Positions 47,733 through 59,551 of a stretch of 64,000 nt of DNA are shown here, in pieces; position 1 is the first letter of the stretch; each line of letters begins with the position of its first letter. Below the pieces are notes generated by a model that was given only the letters and a program-made list of their open reading frames with translations, was not told the DNA's origin and did no database searches. This DNA is from Dimorphilus gyrociliatus (taxonomy: Eukaryota; Annelida; Polychaeta; Dinophilidae). The DNA is taken from the NCBI GenBank assembly GCA_904063045.1, contig CAJFCJ010000010.1, positions 1,302,001-1,366,000 on the forward strand, in the 5' to 3' direction. Both the position numbers and the translations under genes were made by a program.

Positions 47733-50700
47733 ATGTTCCGATCGTCGACTATAGATAAAAGGAGAAAGCTATTGGGCGAAGATTTTGATGTAATAAATTA
47801 AAGTACTACGTAATTATTAATTAATTTTACTAAAAAGATCTCTATTCTTAATTAAAAAGGGTATATTAGATCCTGTCAAAGAAGATCAACTTTTCGAGTA
47901 TATTGACGAGAAAATAAATTGTGGAACAAGGTTGTTCTTATTGAGAGAATACTTTAATTAAAGCAACATAAATAGTAACTAAAGATGATAAACTCTTTAG
48001 CTCAGAAGATACAAAGGATATAGAAGATTGTCAGATGGAACTACCTTCTCCAATTTGTGGAAATTTCATATTTGGCAAAAAGAAGAGAAGTAAAGTAAAT
48101 AAATAGAACTATTTATTGTGCATAAAATATATAAAATACTCTAAAACAAGGGATACTTTTATCATAACTTGACTAAAAACCTAGTGCATAAAAAGGCTTT
48201 AACTATTCTTTTATAGTTTGTCAAAGTTGGTGGAAGTAATAAAGAAAATGAAGTCGAACCCCATATGTATAGTGTTTATGAGTTGATGATTTCTAAATGG
48301 AAATGTAAAAAACCTCACTTAGTCATTTCAATAACTGGAGACGCCACTGAAACTGATATAAGTACTCAGGGATCAAAATTCAAATACAAATGGGGACAAG
48401 AGCTAAGGTTTTTGGTGAATAAAACAAGTAAAATACTGTTTCTACTACAATTAACTATGAAACATTGGCTAATTGCGCAATCACGCACAATTTTTATAAC
48501 AATTAAAAAAATATATTGTAATTAATTGATTATATATTCTCATCTACGAATAGATTCCTGGGTAATTACTGCAGGAACCAATGCTGGGGTAATGAAAGAA
48601 ACAGGAGAATTAATAAGTATGCCCGATTACGTACTTAACACCAAGAACCCTTACGAAGCTGTTGTTATTGGAGTTGCTCCATGGTGGAGAATTCAGCATA
48701 GAGAATCAATAATTGAAGAAGCGAAACGAACTAATCCTAAAAAGATACCCTTAAAATACTATTATAATTTGAATAAGGCTGCAATGCCTAAAAGGTCTGG
48801 AAATCAATATTTCTTAGCATTTCATATTTTACCAAATGATCCATATTTCTTTGTCTACTTTCCTAGAACATTGTTAAATTCAAATCATTCACATTTCCTT
48901 TTGGTCGATGATCATAAAGGGAGTTGGGGATCCGAAGTTGATTTTAGAAACAGTTTTGAAGGTCATTTATCAACTGAAGGTAACAATCCGTTGTCCGTTT
49001 TACTTGTAAAAAAATGCGTAAAATCGTAATTTATTGTTTCCTAGAAAAAATTCCCGTTGTTTGCATTAGCATTGGAGGTGGGCCGGGAACGCTACAAACC
49101 CTTGCCGGGGCTATTACAAAGAAAATACCTATAATCTTAGTCAAATACTCTGGAAGAATAACTAAACTCTTTATTGATTTTATAGAAAAAAAACTTAAAC
49201 CATTCGATGTGAGATCTTTCAACATTTGTCTTTGAACTTAGTTCCATTAACCTTATTAAACCAACAGAATCGAGAGGAATTTCTCAATGCACTCAAAAAC
49301 CTTGTGAACGAGGACAGTAAAGCGTATAAATTCTTCACCGAAAAAGAAGAATACTGGCACCATTGGAAAATCTGCCAAGAAATGCTAAATACCGATGTAT
49401 TCCAAATCTACAATCCAAAAGCCTTAAATCATGTTCCACTTAAATCTTTAATAATGAGATCATTAAAGGGGGCCGCTATGTCAGATGGTAGATGGCGTTG
49501 TTTGTGATGTCTACTTCACCTTAATAATTTTAAATTTTTTTTCTTGTCTTTTACATAACTAAAGGTAAACTAACTGGAACTGAATGGAGGGCAATTTTAA
49601 AATTGGCAGTTGATTTAGATGAAGATAAGATAGGAATGGAAATGTTAGAAAAAACTAACTTACCGGTAGAAATCTCTTTTATACATTTCCTGACAAACTA
49701 CGTGGCTTGTTTTAATTCTATACAACTGAATTTCTAAACTAACAGGAAAATTTAGCTGAAAGTACATTACCAATTGAAGTTGCTTTAGATAAAAATAGAA
49801 TAGGCTTTTTGAAGGAGTTTATGAAACTTGGACTTGAATTACACACTGGAAATGCTTTAGATGATCATCTGGTATCTGGTCTAAATATGGCGCGATTATA
49901 TTCAAAAGTATTAGCATAGTATAAGATACTAAATAGAAAATATAAAGTTTATAATAATTTGCAGATAAGACAACCTCATCTAAAGAAAATATTCAAAATT
50001 GTAACTTTAATACATACATTTATATATATAAAATTACACTTGTATAATAGCCCTAATAATTAATAACAACAAATTTTACATGTCTAAAATAGAAGAAATT
50101 TGGAGAATTCGTTCCATGTTATAGGATTAGAAAATTCTATATAAAATGTCTTTCATTAAGAAATGCAGAATGTAAGAACTTTTTATTTAATTTATTTATT
50201 TATTTATTTATTTTATCTATTCCATTCCTCTAATAGTTACAACTTTTCTTCCCGGCTATGATTGTTGCGATAAATGTATCGAGCACGGCGAAGGGGGTGT
50301 ATCAAAACTGGGCAATAATGCAAAAAGAGAAGAGCAACTGGCAACTGTGGATGATATATTCGTTTGGGCAGTAGCTAATATAAAAACGGATGTGGCTTTA
50401 GCCCTTTTACCTAGAGCCGAATACCCTCTGGGCTGTATTCTATTCGCAATCTGTATTCTAAATGTTTTAAAAGTTGAAATTGGAGTTTTAAATGAATTGT
50501 ATGATAATGTTGAAGTTGCTATTGAAAAATTTGAGAAGCTCTCTGTATTATTCATAAATAGGTATAAGATATGTTGAGCTGCATTTCTGTACAATCTACT
50601 TATTACCTACAAAATCCGTCTTTTCAGTTATTTAATCGAATCAATTTAATGATAATATTTTATGACAGATGTGAGAATATTAATATTCACAATACTCAAC

Positions 50701-52554
50701 TACTATTAGTTCGATCTATACCGAAATTCGCTTACCAATCGCCTTTAATTTTGGCCAAGACTGCAGTGAATCAATCCTTCATTGTAACTGACGCTTGTAA
50801 ACAAGTTATTGAGGGAAGATGGAAAGGATTATTCAAGACTGACGTTCAGGGATTTCAAGTAAACTAATTAATTAAATCAGAGTACTTATCTCTACTTAAA
50901 ATTTATAAATAGATAACTAGCTTGATATTTACTGCACCCTTTGTTTTTCTATCTAAAAAATGGAGAGAGAATAATATTAAAACTATTAATGACGATCCAA
51001 TCCTAAATCTTAAAAAGAAGGTATCCTTCATATTAATTTCCCGAAGATATATTGTAATTTTATCTCTTTTACAATAGATTGAAGGCTATGATTTAAAAGA
51101 AGATAAAGTCTTTGGCTATAGGGAGAGTTTATTAGAGTTTATTAAAGATTGTCCTATAAATAGGATGATGTTAAATCTTGTTTGTTTGCATTTTCATTAT
51201 ATGAGTTTTATTCGAATTTTGCCAATATTTCAGCTAAATACGGTTGCCTTAATAGTAATATTTGTTTTTCAAATATTACAACCAAATCCTCCAGAAATTA
51301 TTTTTCATGTTCTATTTGCTTTCGTTTTAACTCTTGTAGTTCAGGAGATCTTGGAAGTAAGCATCACTCTATATACATAACTAATATTCATTCGTCTTAT
51401 CATTTAAATAGATAGCAAGAGAATTTAAAATGCAGAGTAGAAACCCTTTGAGTGAATATTTATTGGACGCGTGGAATCTTTTAGATATTACTGCAATTTT
51501 TACTTATATAATTGGCTATACTTTTCATCAATGTGGATTTAACGAAGGATGGTGTAGACTTTGTTTTGGTTTGAGCCTATCGGCTTTCATTTTGGGCTTA
51601 TTACAGTACTTAACAGTTCTTATAAGAGTTGGACACCAAATAATAACTATTGGTAAATTGGTAAGAATTGAACATTATCGATTGTAGTTATTAAGCTCAT
51701 TTTTTTAAATATTTTGTCATCAGCTGGGCGAACTAACAACTTTTCTGTTTATCCTGGCATTTTTCCATTTGGCTTATAGTTTCGGCTCATTTGCCATGCT
51801 TCGTCCTAGCGCAAGAGCTGATTCAAATACCGTAGAACTGCTCTTGATGCATCCCTATTTCCAAATGTTGGGTGCCATTGAAGTGGAAAATATTGATAAG
51901 AGCGATCAATCGAGAGAGTACTGTTACAAAAACGAGACTATGAATGCGCCAGAAGGCTGTGTTATTGAACAAGGAGAAAAAGCATTTCCCTATATTCTGG
52001 CAATATATGTTATTCTAACAAACATTCTACTATTAAATTTATTAATTGCTACGTTCACATACACTTTTGATAAGATACAAAGAACTCAAAAAGAAGTGTA
52101 CTACTATGGTAAATTTGTAACAGTAATGGATTATCAAAACAGAGGGGCCTGTCTTCTCGTATTTTCACTTTTTACGTTTCTCTATTATCTAATGTCAATC
52201 AAAGATAATGAATCTATATTTAGTAAGTATGCAATGAAAGTAAACATTTTTAATGTCTTTCTCTGTTTTAACAAAGATATTCGAATGAAATATAAACCTA
52301 AAAGATCAAGGGGCTTCTTTACATGGATCAGAAGTAGTCAAAATAGTGACGACGTTCATTTAGATACTCTTGCAAGTAGTGTTTATGGAAGAAGTCTCTC
52401 AGGATATTCAAATGGTCAAAATCAAATGACAATAGAAGAAAAACTACATATAGAAAAAGAAAACGAGATTAAACGTATAGATGAACAACTATCCTTATGG
52501 GAAGATGATGTACGAGATAAACTGTTTATAGAGAAAAACGGAGAGCTATCATAA
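47733..52554 (+). CDS. TRPM-type cation channel
   Basis: Calcium-permeable or monovalent cation channel of the melastatin family. Exons by phase: 47733-47789, 47860-47920, 47976-48094, 48217-48427, 48554-48979, 49045-49208, 49268-49487, 49565-49665, 49746-49878, 49965-50000, 50237-50561, 50669-50858, 50913-51020, 51078-51179, 51234-51356, 51412-51660, 51724-52554; about 1151 aa. The N-terminal nucleotide-binding SLOG part is clear: SWVITAGTNAGVMKETG and SIGGGPGTLQTLAG. Six membrane segments follow; S1 and S2 are in the exon at 51234, S3/S4 at 51412, and S5-pore-S6 in the last exon (LLNLLIATFTYTF). The C-terminus is short, with a Glu/Lys-rich likely coiled coil and no kinase or NUDT9-like domain. 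The TRP-box Trp appears replaced by Tyr (VYYYGKF). The first three exons and exons 9-11 are the least certain joints; the core channel is firm. Confidence 0.88.
51180..51233 (+). other. 54-nt intron before TRPM S1, readable in frame
   Basis: Donor GTTTGTTTGC, acceptor CCAATATTTCAG, phase 0. It is a multiple of three and contains no in-frame stop, so retention would insert 18 residues immediately before S1. Removing it restores a family-like pre-S1 segment, LLEFIKDCPINRMMLNL joined to LNTVALIVIF, which is why I treat it as an intron. Confidence 0.7.
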
Positions 52555-53676
52555 ATTATATAAAATGCAGAAATAATATTAATATTTTAAGAAAAAGCCT
52601 ATTGTATTCACTTCATCTACCAGACACAATCATTTCCTACTTGATCTATGTGGTTAATAGGACGACAGTTTCTGTTTGATAAGCTATAATTGAGAAATTA
52701 AACAAGTCTCATGGATATAAAATCAGAAAAATAGTATGCTCCTAAATTACTTGTCTCCAATAAGGTATTCATCACTCTTCATTGTCAAATATAAACTCTT
52801 CAAAAGTACTTTTCCCTCTATCAAACATAACCTAAATAGGCTTTTCTGCTTACTTATATATACAGTAAACTGCTTTTATCCTTCTTTCTTTCTCTAATAG
52901 ATGGCACTAGAAATATTATTCTATATCTTCTTTTTATTTTAGTAAATATGACATAATTAAAAAAATAGGATAAAGTGTTAACAATACATTATTAGCAAGA
53001 AAAATGCCATATAAATTAATGTTGTTAGTTCTATGTTTTTAGAGAGAATAAAAATCAAGTATCTTTCAATGTTTATAAATATCAATTCCTACTTACACAG
53101 AATAGCAGAATACAATGAAATATAAATAAAACTAACAATTTGAATTACACATAACATGAAAAACAGATATTCGATAGATAGTTTTTTCATGCATAGACTA
53201 AAAGGTAAAGTATTAAAGACGGATTAAGAATTACTTAAAACATAAAGGATTATTTATTGTATATATTGAAAGAGACTTTATGGCGTAAAATCAACTTGAT
53301 AAATTACTTAAAAGTCAAATATTCTCCTTCAACTGTATTATTAATTTCCATTTAATTTTGCTGTTTGTCAAAGAATTTTAAAATGAATATTCTGGAATCG
53401 AGACTCAGTTGATAGTATAAAATCTATATATAAACTTAGGGTAAGTTAGATATTCACAAAAATAATGAAAGTGCAGTACTGCTAGTTCATCGGGATATAA
53501 TCTCTAATCCTTTCTTTTAAATACTAAAATGTTGGCATATTTCCTTAAGCGCAACATTAACAAAAGTAACAGATTAAATATGATAAAAAAAAATAAAAAA
53601 TGCGCAATCTAATCACAACTAGCTGCACATGACGCCCTCAGACAGAAGAAAAAGTAATTACACCGCATAGGACGTC
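52555..53676. other. Intergenic stretch between TRPM and the GPCR
   Basis: 1.1 kb holding the TRPM 3' UTR and the GPCR promoter. A candidate AATAAA is at 53047-53052, and a CTCF-like motif (AATAGATGGCACTAG) at 52896-52910. No exon was found. Confidence 0.45.
52896..52910 (+). promoter_or_regulatory. CTCF-like motif
   Basis: AATAGATGGCACTAG shares the AGATGGCRCTA core with the sites at 28471 and 63205. It lies between the TRPM and GPCR genes. Confidence 0.3.
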
Positions 53677-55573
53677 ATGAACGCGTCCAACACAAGTGTA
53701 AATCTCTTAGAAGCACATTTGCAACTTACGAGATTTGCTGTACAAAAAGTTATCACTCCTGTTATCGCTTCTTCGGGGATTATACTCAATATATTAAACG
53801 TTCTCGTTCTATCAAGAAGGAATATGAGATCTTCATCTACGAATACTTACCTCTTTGCCTTAGCTATTTGCGATATCGGATATCTAAGTCTAGCTTTGAC
53901 CTTGACTTTAAGACATTATGATGACATAGTAAAGGGATCATTGCATTTTGAAAGGTACTATTTAGCTGCTAGAGTTATGGCCAATGTCTTTTCAAATGCT
54001 GCAGTGTGGCTAACTTTAACTTTTACTGTCGAACGTTACGTTTGCGTTTGTTTCCCAATGAGAGGCAAAGCAATATGTACACCGTATAGGGCCAGATCGA
54101 CCGTTTTAGTTGTTTGTTCAATAGCTACTTTACTAACCTTACCTCAAGCAGGAGAGAAAACAGTAATTGAAGATGGAGGAAATATCTCAATAGACTTTAC
54201 GTCGTTAGGAGATTTAGCATCTTACCAGTGGGGTTACGTTTATACTAATCAGGTATGTGATTCGGTGAAGAGATTTTTTTTCATGTATTATTCACAAATT
54301 AAAAAGGCGTTACTTTGTAAAGAAATGAAATAATGTTAAATTAAGTTTCTATTTTCTTAGCAAAGTGTCGAACTATCTTATTGCTTCCTATGACGGAAAT
54401 AATTAGTGTATTTTTCTTTTAATTACGAATTCTTTACCGAATCACCGGATTAGGCATTGTTCACCTTTATTCCAATGATATTGTTGACCATCTTTAATAG
54501 TTTACTGATAAGAACTGTTATGAAAGCTGCTAAGAAGAGGACTATTCTAAGAGCTGGCCAAAAGCCTAAAATATCGGAACAGCATCGGACGACTATTATG
54601 CTCATTAGTATCGTTATGGTATTTCTTATATGTCAAACTCCTCAGGCAACAACTAACATTGTGTGGGCCTATTTTAAGCTAACTAACAGTATTGATGATA
54701 GGCGCAAAAGGGTTATGCATATTGTGGGAAACATCTGTAATCTTTTGGTTATCATCAACGCTTCTATAAATTTTGCCCTATATTCTAGCTTAAGTGAAAG
54801 GGACGTGAATCTCCAACCGTAATTTAGTCAATATGTCACCTATTTTCCCTTTCTTCTTTTTTTATTCCAATTTACCGTATCGTTAGAATAATTTGTATAA
54901 AGAATTTCCAATTCGTTCAGGGATAAAAAAGGTCAATGGGAGTTCGACCTTGACTAAAACAGGGATAACTTTGTAATAGGTAAATCTTTGCTCTTTTTAA
55001 GCAAAAAGTAACTTTCTCTGCAAATATGAAATACTTTAATGATAAAAACTATAAGAGTTTGTGTCAATTGCCTTTTTCTTCTTTTCATATTAACTTTATC
55101 CCCTTTCTTTTACGTAAAAGTTCCTTTAAAATATTTTTCTTTGCAGTATAATTTTAAATAATAAGAGAATGAGGTAAATAGATACATTTCAACTTCATTA
55201 AACGCAATATTTAGATAGAAACATGTGATAGAATCAACAGCCAAAATTTCTCTGATATAGAAATTTAAAAAGAAAGAGGAATTTTTTCTAATCAATTATT
55301 ACTAAAAATAACTTATCAAATAGTTAATTAATTAACTTGGAAAATCTTCTTTAATGGATAAAAATCAACAGTAAAAAAAATAAGAACTTCCTCTATCTGA
55401 TTATCTACAAAAAATAGAGGAGTTCTTATAGCTTAACGATTGTTGATTCACGTCCTAGCTTCCGGAAGACAATTGGAGCAATTTTTTGGTGCCCTGAAGA
55501 AAATCGACTCCCCAGGAACTATCGGTCTCAGTTTGAATTAGTTGTATCCAATACAACTGCTTTAGCAGTTTAA
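53677..55573 (+). CDS. Class A GPCR, FMRFamide-receptor-like
   Basis: Seven-helix receptor of the plasma membrane, probably for a small neuropeptide; the ligand is inferred only from family likeness. Exons 53677-54252 and 54454-54818 join in phase 0 across a 201-nt intron. A third exon, 55459-55573, is phase-compatible from a donor at 54819 (GTAATT); without it the frame stops at 54822, giving 314 aa, and with it 351 aa. The N-terminus has sequons NAS and NTS. TM1/ICL1 reads LSRRNMRSSSTNTYLF, TM2 has Asp66, TM3 ends ERY (119-121), TM6 has CQTP and TM7 INASINFALY in place of NPxxY, all as in FMRFamide-type receptors. Position 3.25 is Tyr95, so the usual TM3 cysteine is absent. The start is the first ATG, with the CRE-like GACGTCATG directly across it. 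Exon 3 joining is the weakest point. Confidence 0.88.
55459..55573 (+). CDS. Probable C-terminal tail exon of the GPCR
   Basis: After acceptor TTCACGTCCTAG the frame reads FRKTIGAIFWCPEENRLPRN, then a Ser/Thr-bearing tail ending NTTALAV and TAA. This is what a helix 8 plus palmitoylation cysteine plus cytoplasmic tail looks like in peptide GPCRs. It is on the same strand, about 640 nt downstream of the receptor's last large exon, and the sequence is GC-richer than its surroundings. The phase (one base before the first full codon) fits the GTAATT donor at 54819. No other gene nearby could own it. Confidence 0.65.
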
Positions 55574-56039
55574 GAACTCTGATTTTGTTAAGAAGAATTT
55601 CAATAATTAATTATAGCATAGGAAAGGGATCATTAAAATAATTTCGTTTATCCTAATCTTAATCTTTTGCTAATCATTTCAACTATACTTTGAATGAAAA
55701 AAGGAAATAGAAGAAACATAATAATAAGCATTTCTCGTTTAATAGAGGATAAATATCATATACTTATTGAAAATCTTTAAGACAAAAACAAAAGGAAGAG
55801 AAAATTAGAGAGGACTAAAGACACTTTTGGAAATTTTAACAATTGTTATAAAACGCGAGACGGAGAGAAAACATCGCGAAACAAGTAGCATATTAATATA
55901 TTAATAAAATGGTTTTATATATGTATATGAATGTAATTTTTTTTGTTCTAATATTAGAAGAAATAAATAAAATGGCATCGTTATTAGTTTGGCTATAGAG
56001 TGAAAGAGAAAGAAGCGAAGTGTGGAAGAGAGTACATAT

Positions 56040-56116
56040 ATACTGAATATATATAGATATATATATAGATATATATGTTTATCTAAGTCAGAATAGGAGT
56101 AGTGAGCGAACGAGTG

Positions 56117-56150
<34 letters not shown>
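56040..56150. repeat. (TAGATA)n/(TA)n and (GA)n microsatellites
   Basis: ATATATAGATATATATAGATATATATG at about 56045-56073 and an unbroken GAGA run at 56117-56142. Confidence 0.85.
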
Positions 56151-56151
<1 letters not shown>

Positions 56152-58148
56152 GGGGTAGAGTAAATGAGCTAAAGAAAAAGGGTTAGAGACAAAATTATAG
56201 AGTAAAGAGAGAATATTAAAAAAATATTTTCTTTATATGATATACCACATTTCGATAATATCTATATATATATATATATATGCATAGTCATGATTAATTG
56301 AAAGTAAATAAAACTAAAAGAAAAACGTTATTAAATTTTTATATTATTAATTTGCTTAAAATTTAAAATTAATAACTCTTACTTTACCGAATAAGGCCAA
56401 TAATGTTTACCTCAAGGTATGCTTTTTCTTAAATTAGTTATTTGAAAATTTGGGTTTGTCTTACATTTAGATGAAGAATTAGCTGTATAGGAAGCTTATA
56501 CTATTAATAAATTTAGTTTTGTAGTTTTCTTGATTTTATAGTTTTTTCAGGAAGTTGATTTGTCATTTTGTTAACATATACATAAACGTATATTTATATA
56601 TATAGTTCGCCAAAACACAAGGACAAAGGAAAGGAAAAACAATTTTTGGCTAAAAAGAAAATTTACTTTACAGTTTCTTCAAATTAGAAAGTCGAAACGA
56701 ATGGTTAGATAACGTGAGGAATTGTTTATAAATATACGAAAATAATTCTTCACATTGTTTAAAGGGGAGAAAGTATCTTTTAAAAAAATCTAATATGTTA
56801 TATAAAAATTTTACTTTTTCTCTTTTCTTATAGAGATTAACTCTTTAACTCCTTATTTCTTTTATAATAATAGCAATTATAATTTAGTAAAATCTTTTCT
56901 AGGAAGTATGTTTCATAATTATTAGTTAGCATTATGATAAGATTATAATGATTTTCTAAACCTTTCTAAACATAATTTTTTTATCTACTCGGATAACCAA
57001 TTTAAATCAGTGTGTTTTGAATTCAATCGTGTCATTTAGTTTACAATAAAAAGAAAGGTTATCAAACAAGTATTATTGATATTTTAATAACTTGATATAC
57101 ATAATTCATATACATAGTACTCATATAGATTACAAGGAGTATATAATGAATATAGCATATAAGAATAATAAATTTTTATAAAGATAGATTGCAACGAGCA
57201 GTATAATACTTTGAATATAAGAAATTAATAAAAGGTTGAATTTAGAATTAATGAATCTCGTTTTTTAAAAAATTGATTACCTCTTTTATTCTTTATCTCT
57301 CCACTTTATTTAGCATTCTAGTTATTTTTTTTACTTTAAGTCTTATTAGAATGCTAATCTTTATTCTCTTCCTATGTCTTTGAGAACTTTTCATCTGAAT
57401 ATAAAGATATTTCTCATGACTTTTACACTTTCATATTTGAAAGAGTGAAAAAAAACAAGAAATACTGTTATTTTTAGAAAGTTACCCATGCTGCTCTATA
57501 CGTCTTACTTAAAAGAGTTTAAATAGTATACAACATAAAAACGTTCTTTATGTGTAAACTTAGGACACAAGAAAGACAGACAGGGAAAATGTTCGTTGCT
57601 CTTTGCTAATTTTTGCTTTTAGTGGACGTTTAGAATAGTCGATCTCTTCTGGCAGTTAAATCCATCTTTCTCTTTTATTCTTTCTTTTTAACTGTTTTTA
57701 TAGTAAAACTGGTAAAAGAAATATCACGATGACATCTGACTGAAAATCCATAAAATAATCGTATGGAAAAATTCATGGTACAATGGTATTTTATAAGTTT
57801 TTCGATCTCGACTCCTTTTCTTCCTTTTACTCTTAACCTCTTTTTTCGTAAAATTTCTTATTCTACCCGCGCTTACCATCCTACTTTTCCCTCACTTCAC
57901 TTTTTCTCTCTATCTCTCTTATTTTTTCTTCTTTTCTCTGGCTTTTACAGCTGGGCCATTAGACAGTTTTCTTTTCTTTAGCCACGCACTTTATCAGCTC
58001 TCTTAATAGCCTATCTGTAAGAAACTTATGTAAAAATCTTACAATATAAATTGAATACTGCTGGACAGGCATTGTTTTATCCGAAAATAAAGTTTGTAGC
58101 AACTCTCCCTAATTGAAGCTAAAGGCATGAATATCATTTTTAGCACAA

Positions 58149-58181
58149 GTACACAGATACACACACCCACACACACACACA

Positions 58182-58235
<54 letters not shown>
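58149..58235 (+). repeat. Compound (CA)n(CT)n microsatellite
   Basis: ACACACACCCACACACACAC directly followed by about 50 bases of CT. Same architecture as the repeat at 19391-19452. Confidence 0.9.
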
Positions 58236-58680
58236 TTACACGAAAGTAACATAAACTATATAGTCAATAGTTTATTTATTTTAAGAGAATACGAATTGAT
58301 TCCTATTTAAAGAGAAATTCTAGAAGAAACAAAGCTCTATAAAAATTTATCTATTATAATCTGTGAACCTATATAAGAAAAAAAAGACGACGCTATAATA
58401 GACATTGATTATTCTTGGAACAATATTTTTATTATATTTACTTATATTTTATTTCTTAATAATATAATAACAAGAGTATTCCCTATCTGTATTTATTAAA
58501 AATTCCTTGTAATTATCTACTAAATTCAAGTCTATAACTCAATAAAAGTAACATATAAATATATATATATAGTGACTCTCCAAGTATTAAGAAACGTTTT
58601 AATAGGAATTTAAAATATAAATCTGGAAAGTATAAAAAAGAGAAACAGGAAAGTTTAATATATCTTTCTTTCCTAAATAG

Positions 58681-58845
58681 TTCCAGTTATTCGAACTGGA
58701 ATGAAATGTCTATTTTACCAGATAGTTTTAGAGCTTCCTAGACTTTTTACCAACTTGTTATTAGATAATGCTTCTCGAAATCGTCCGATTTCATTGTAAT
58801 GACCGATTAGTACAGTTTAATTACATGGATTGGAATAAGTCCAAT
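58681..58845. repeat. Cluster of three short perfect inverted repeats
   Basis: 58681-58701: TTCCAGTT-ATTCG-AACTGGAA. 58777-58792: GAAATCG-TC-CGATTTC. 58829-58845: ATTGGA-ATAAG-TCCAAT. Each is a perfect stem with a short loop, in a stretch that is less AT-rich than its flanks. Confidence 0.5.
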
Positions 58846-59476
58846 TCTCCTTTCACACCTCTTCGAGCACATTTAACAAATTAACAATTTACAAGTTTAT
58901 ATTTTACTATATAATATCTATAAATGTACTTATACTGTACATGTAGTACTTACTAAAGAACTTTTTGACCTAGATAAAAAAAAATCGATAAAAGAAAGAA
59001 AATGTTCTGGAATTGGATAAAAAAGAAATGTAAAAAAATTTGAATTTATACTTTCTTTAATAAGAACACGAATAATCATAGTTTTTAAGTAATAATCATG
59101 CAATTGTTGGTATGAAATCAAATAGTTTATGGAACATATTCCAATGAAAAAGAAAAAAAATAAGGCACGTCATTCACGAAACAGCTTTTTTAAGGGTGCC
59201 TTTATTCGCTAATGATCGATTTTCCTGCATGCTCCACATCAAAACGTGATAAATATTGCCCCGCTTTCATTTTTTACATTTATTAAAGTTTTATTAATCA
59301 AATATTCAAAGACATATGCTGAAATTTATTTATCTTTTTTATTAGATATTTTAATGTTATTGCAATTGCCATTAACTAAAACGTCTTCTCTAGGTATTGC
59401 TACTTTGAGTCTTTCTTTTTTTTTACCTTAAGCAAAAATCTATTTTTTTGATCATCATTCTGCTCTCTTTCCCTAT

Positions 59477-59551
59477 GTCTGTCTATCTGTCTCTCTGTCT
59501 TTCTCTCTCTTCTCTCTCTTTCTCTCTCTATCTCTCTATATCTCTCTGCTT
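59477..59551 (+). repeat. CT/CTGT microsatellite
   Basis: CTGTCTATCTGTCTCTCTGTC followed by TCTCTCTC units. The Ser/Leu-rich frame across it is an artefact. Confidence 0.85.

Noticed and set aside
51182-51233. TRPM pre-S1-like peptide (LYEFYSNF) in another frame
   Set aside because: It cannot be joined to the S1 frame without a frameshift. Treating 51180-51233 as a 54-nt intron gives a better family match (EFIKDCPINRMM before S1), so the likeness is coincidence.
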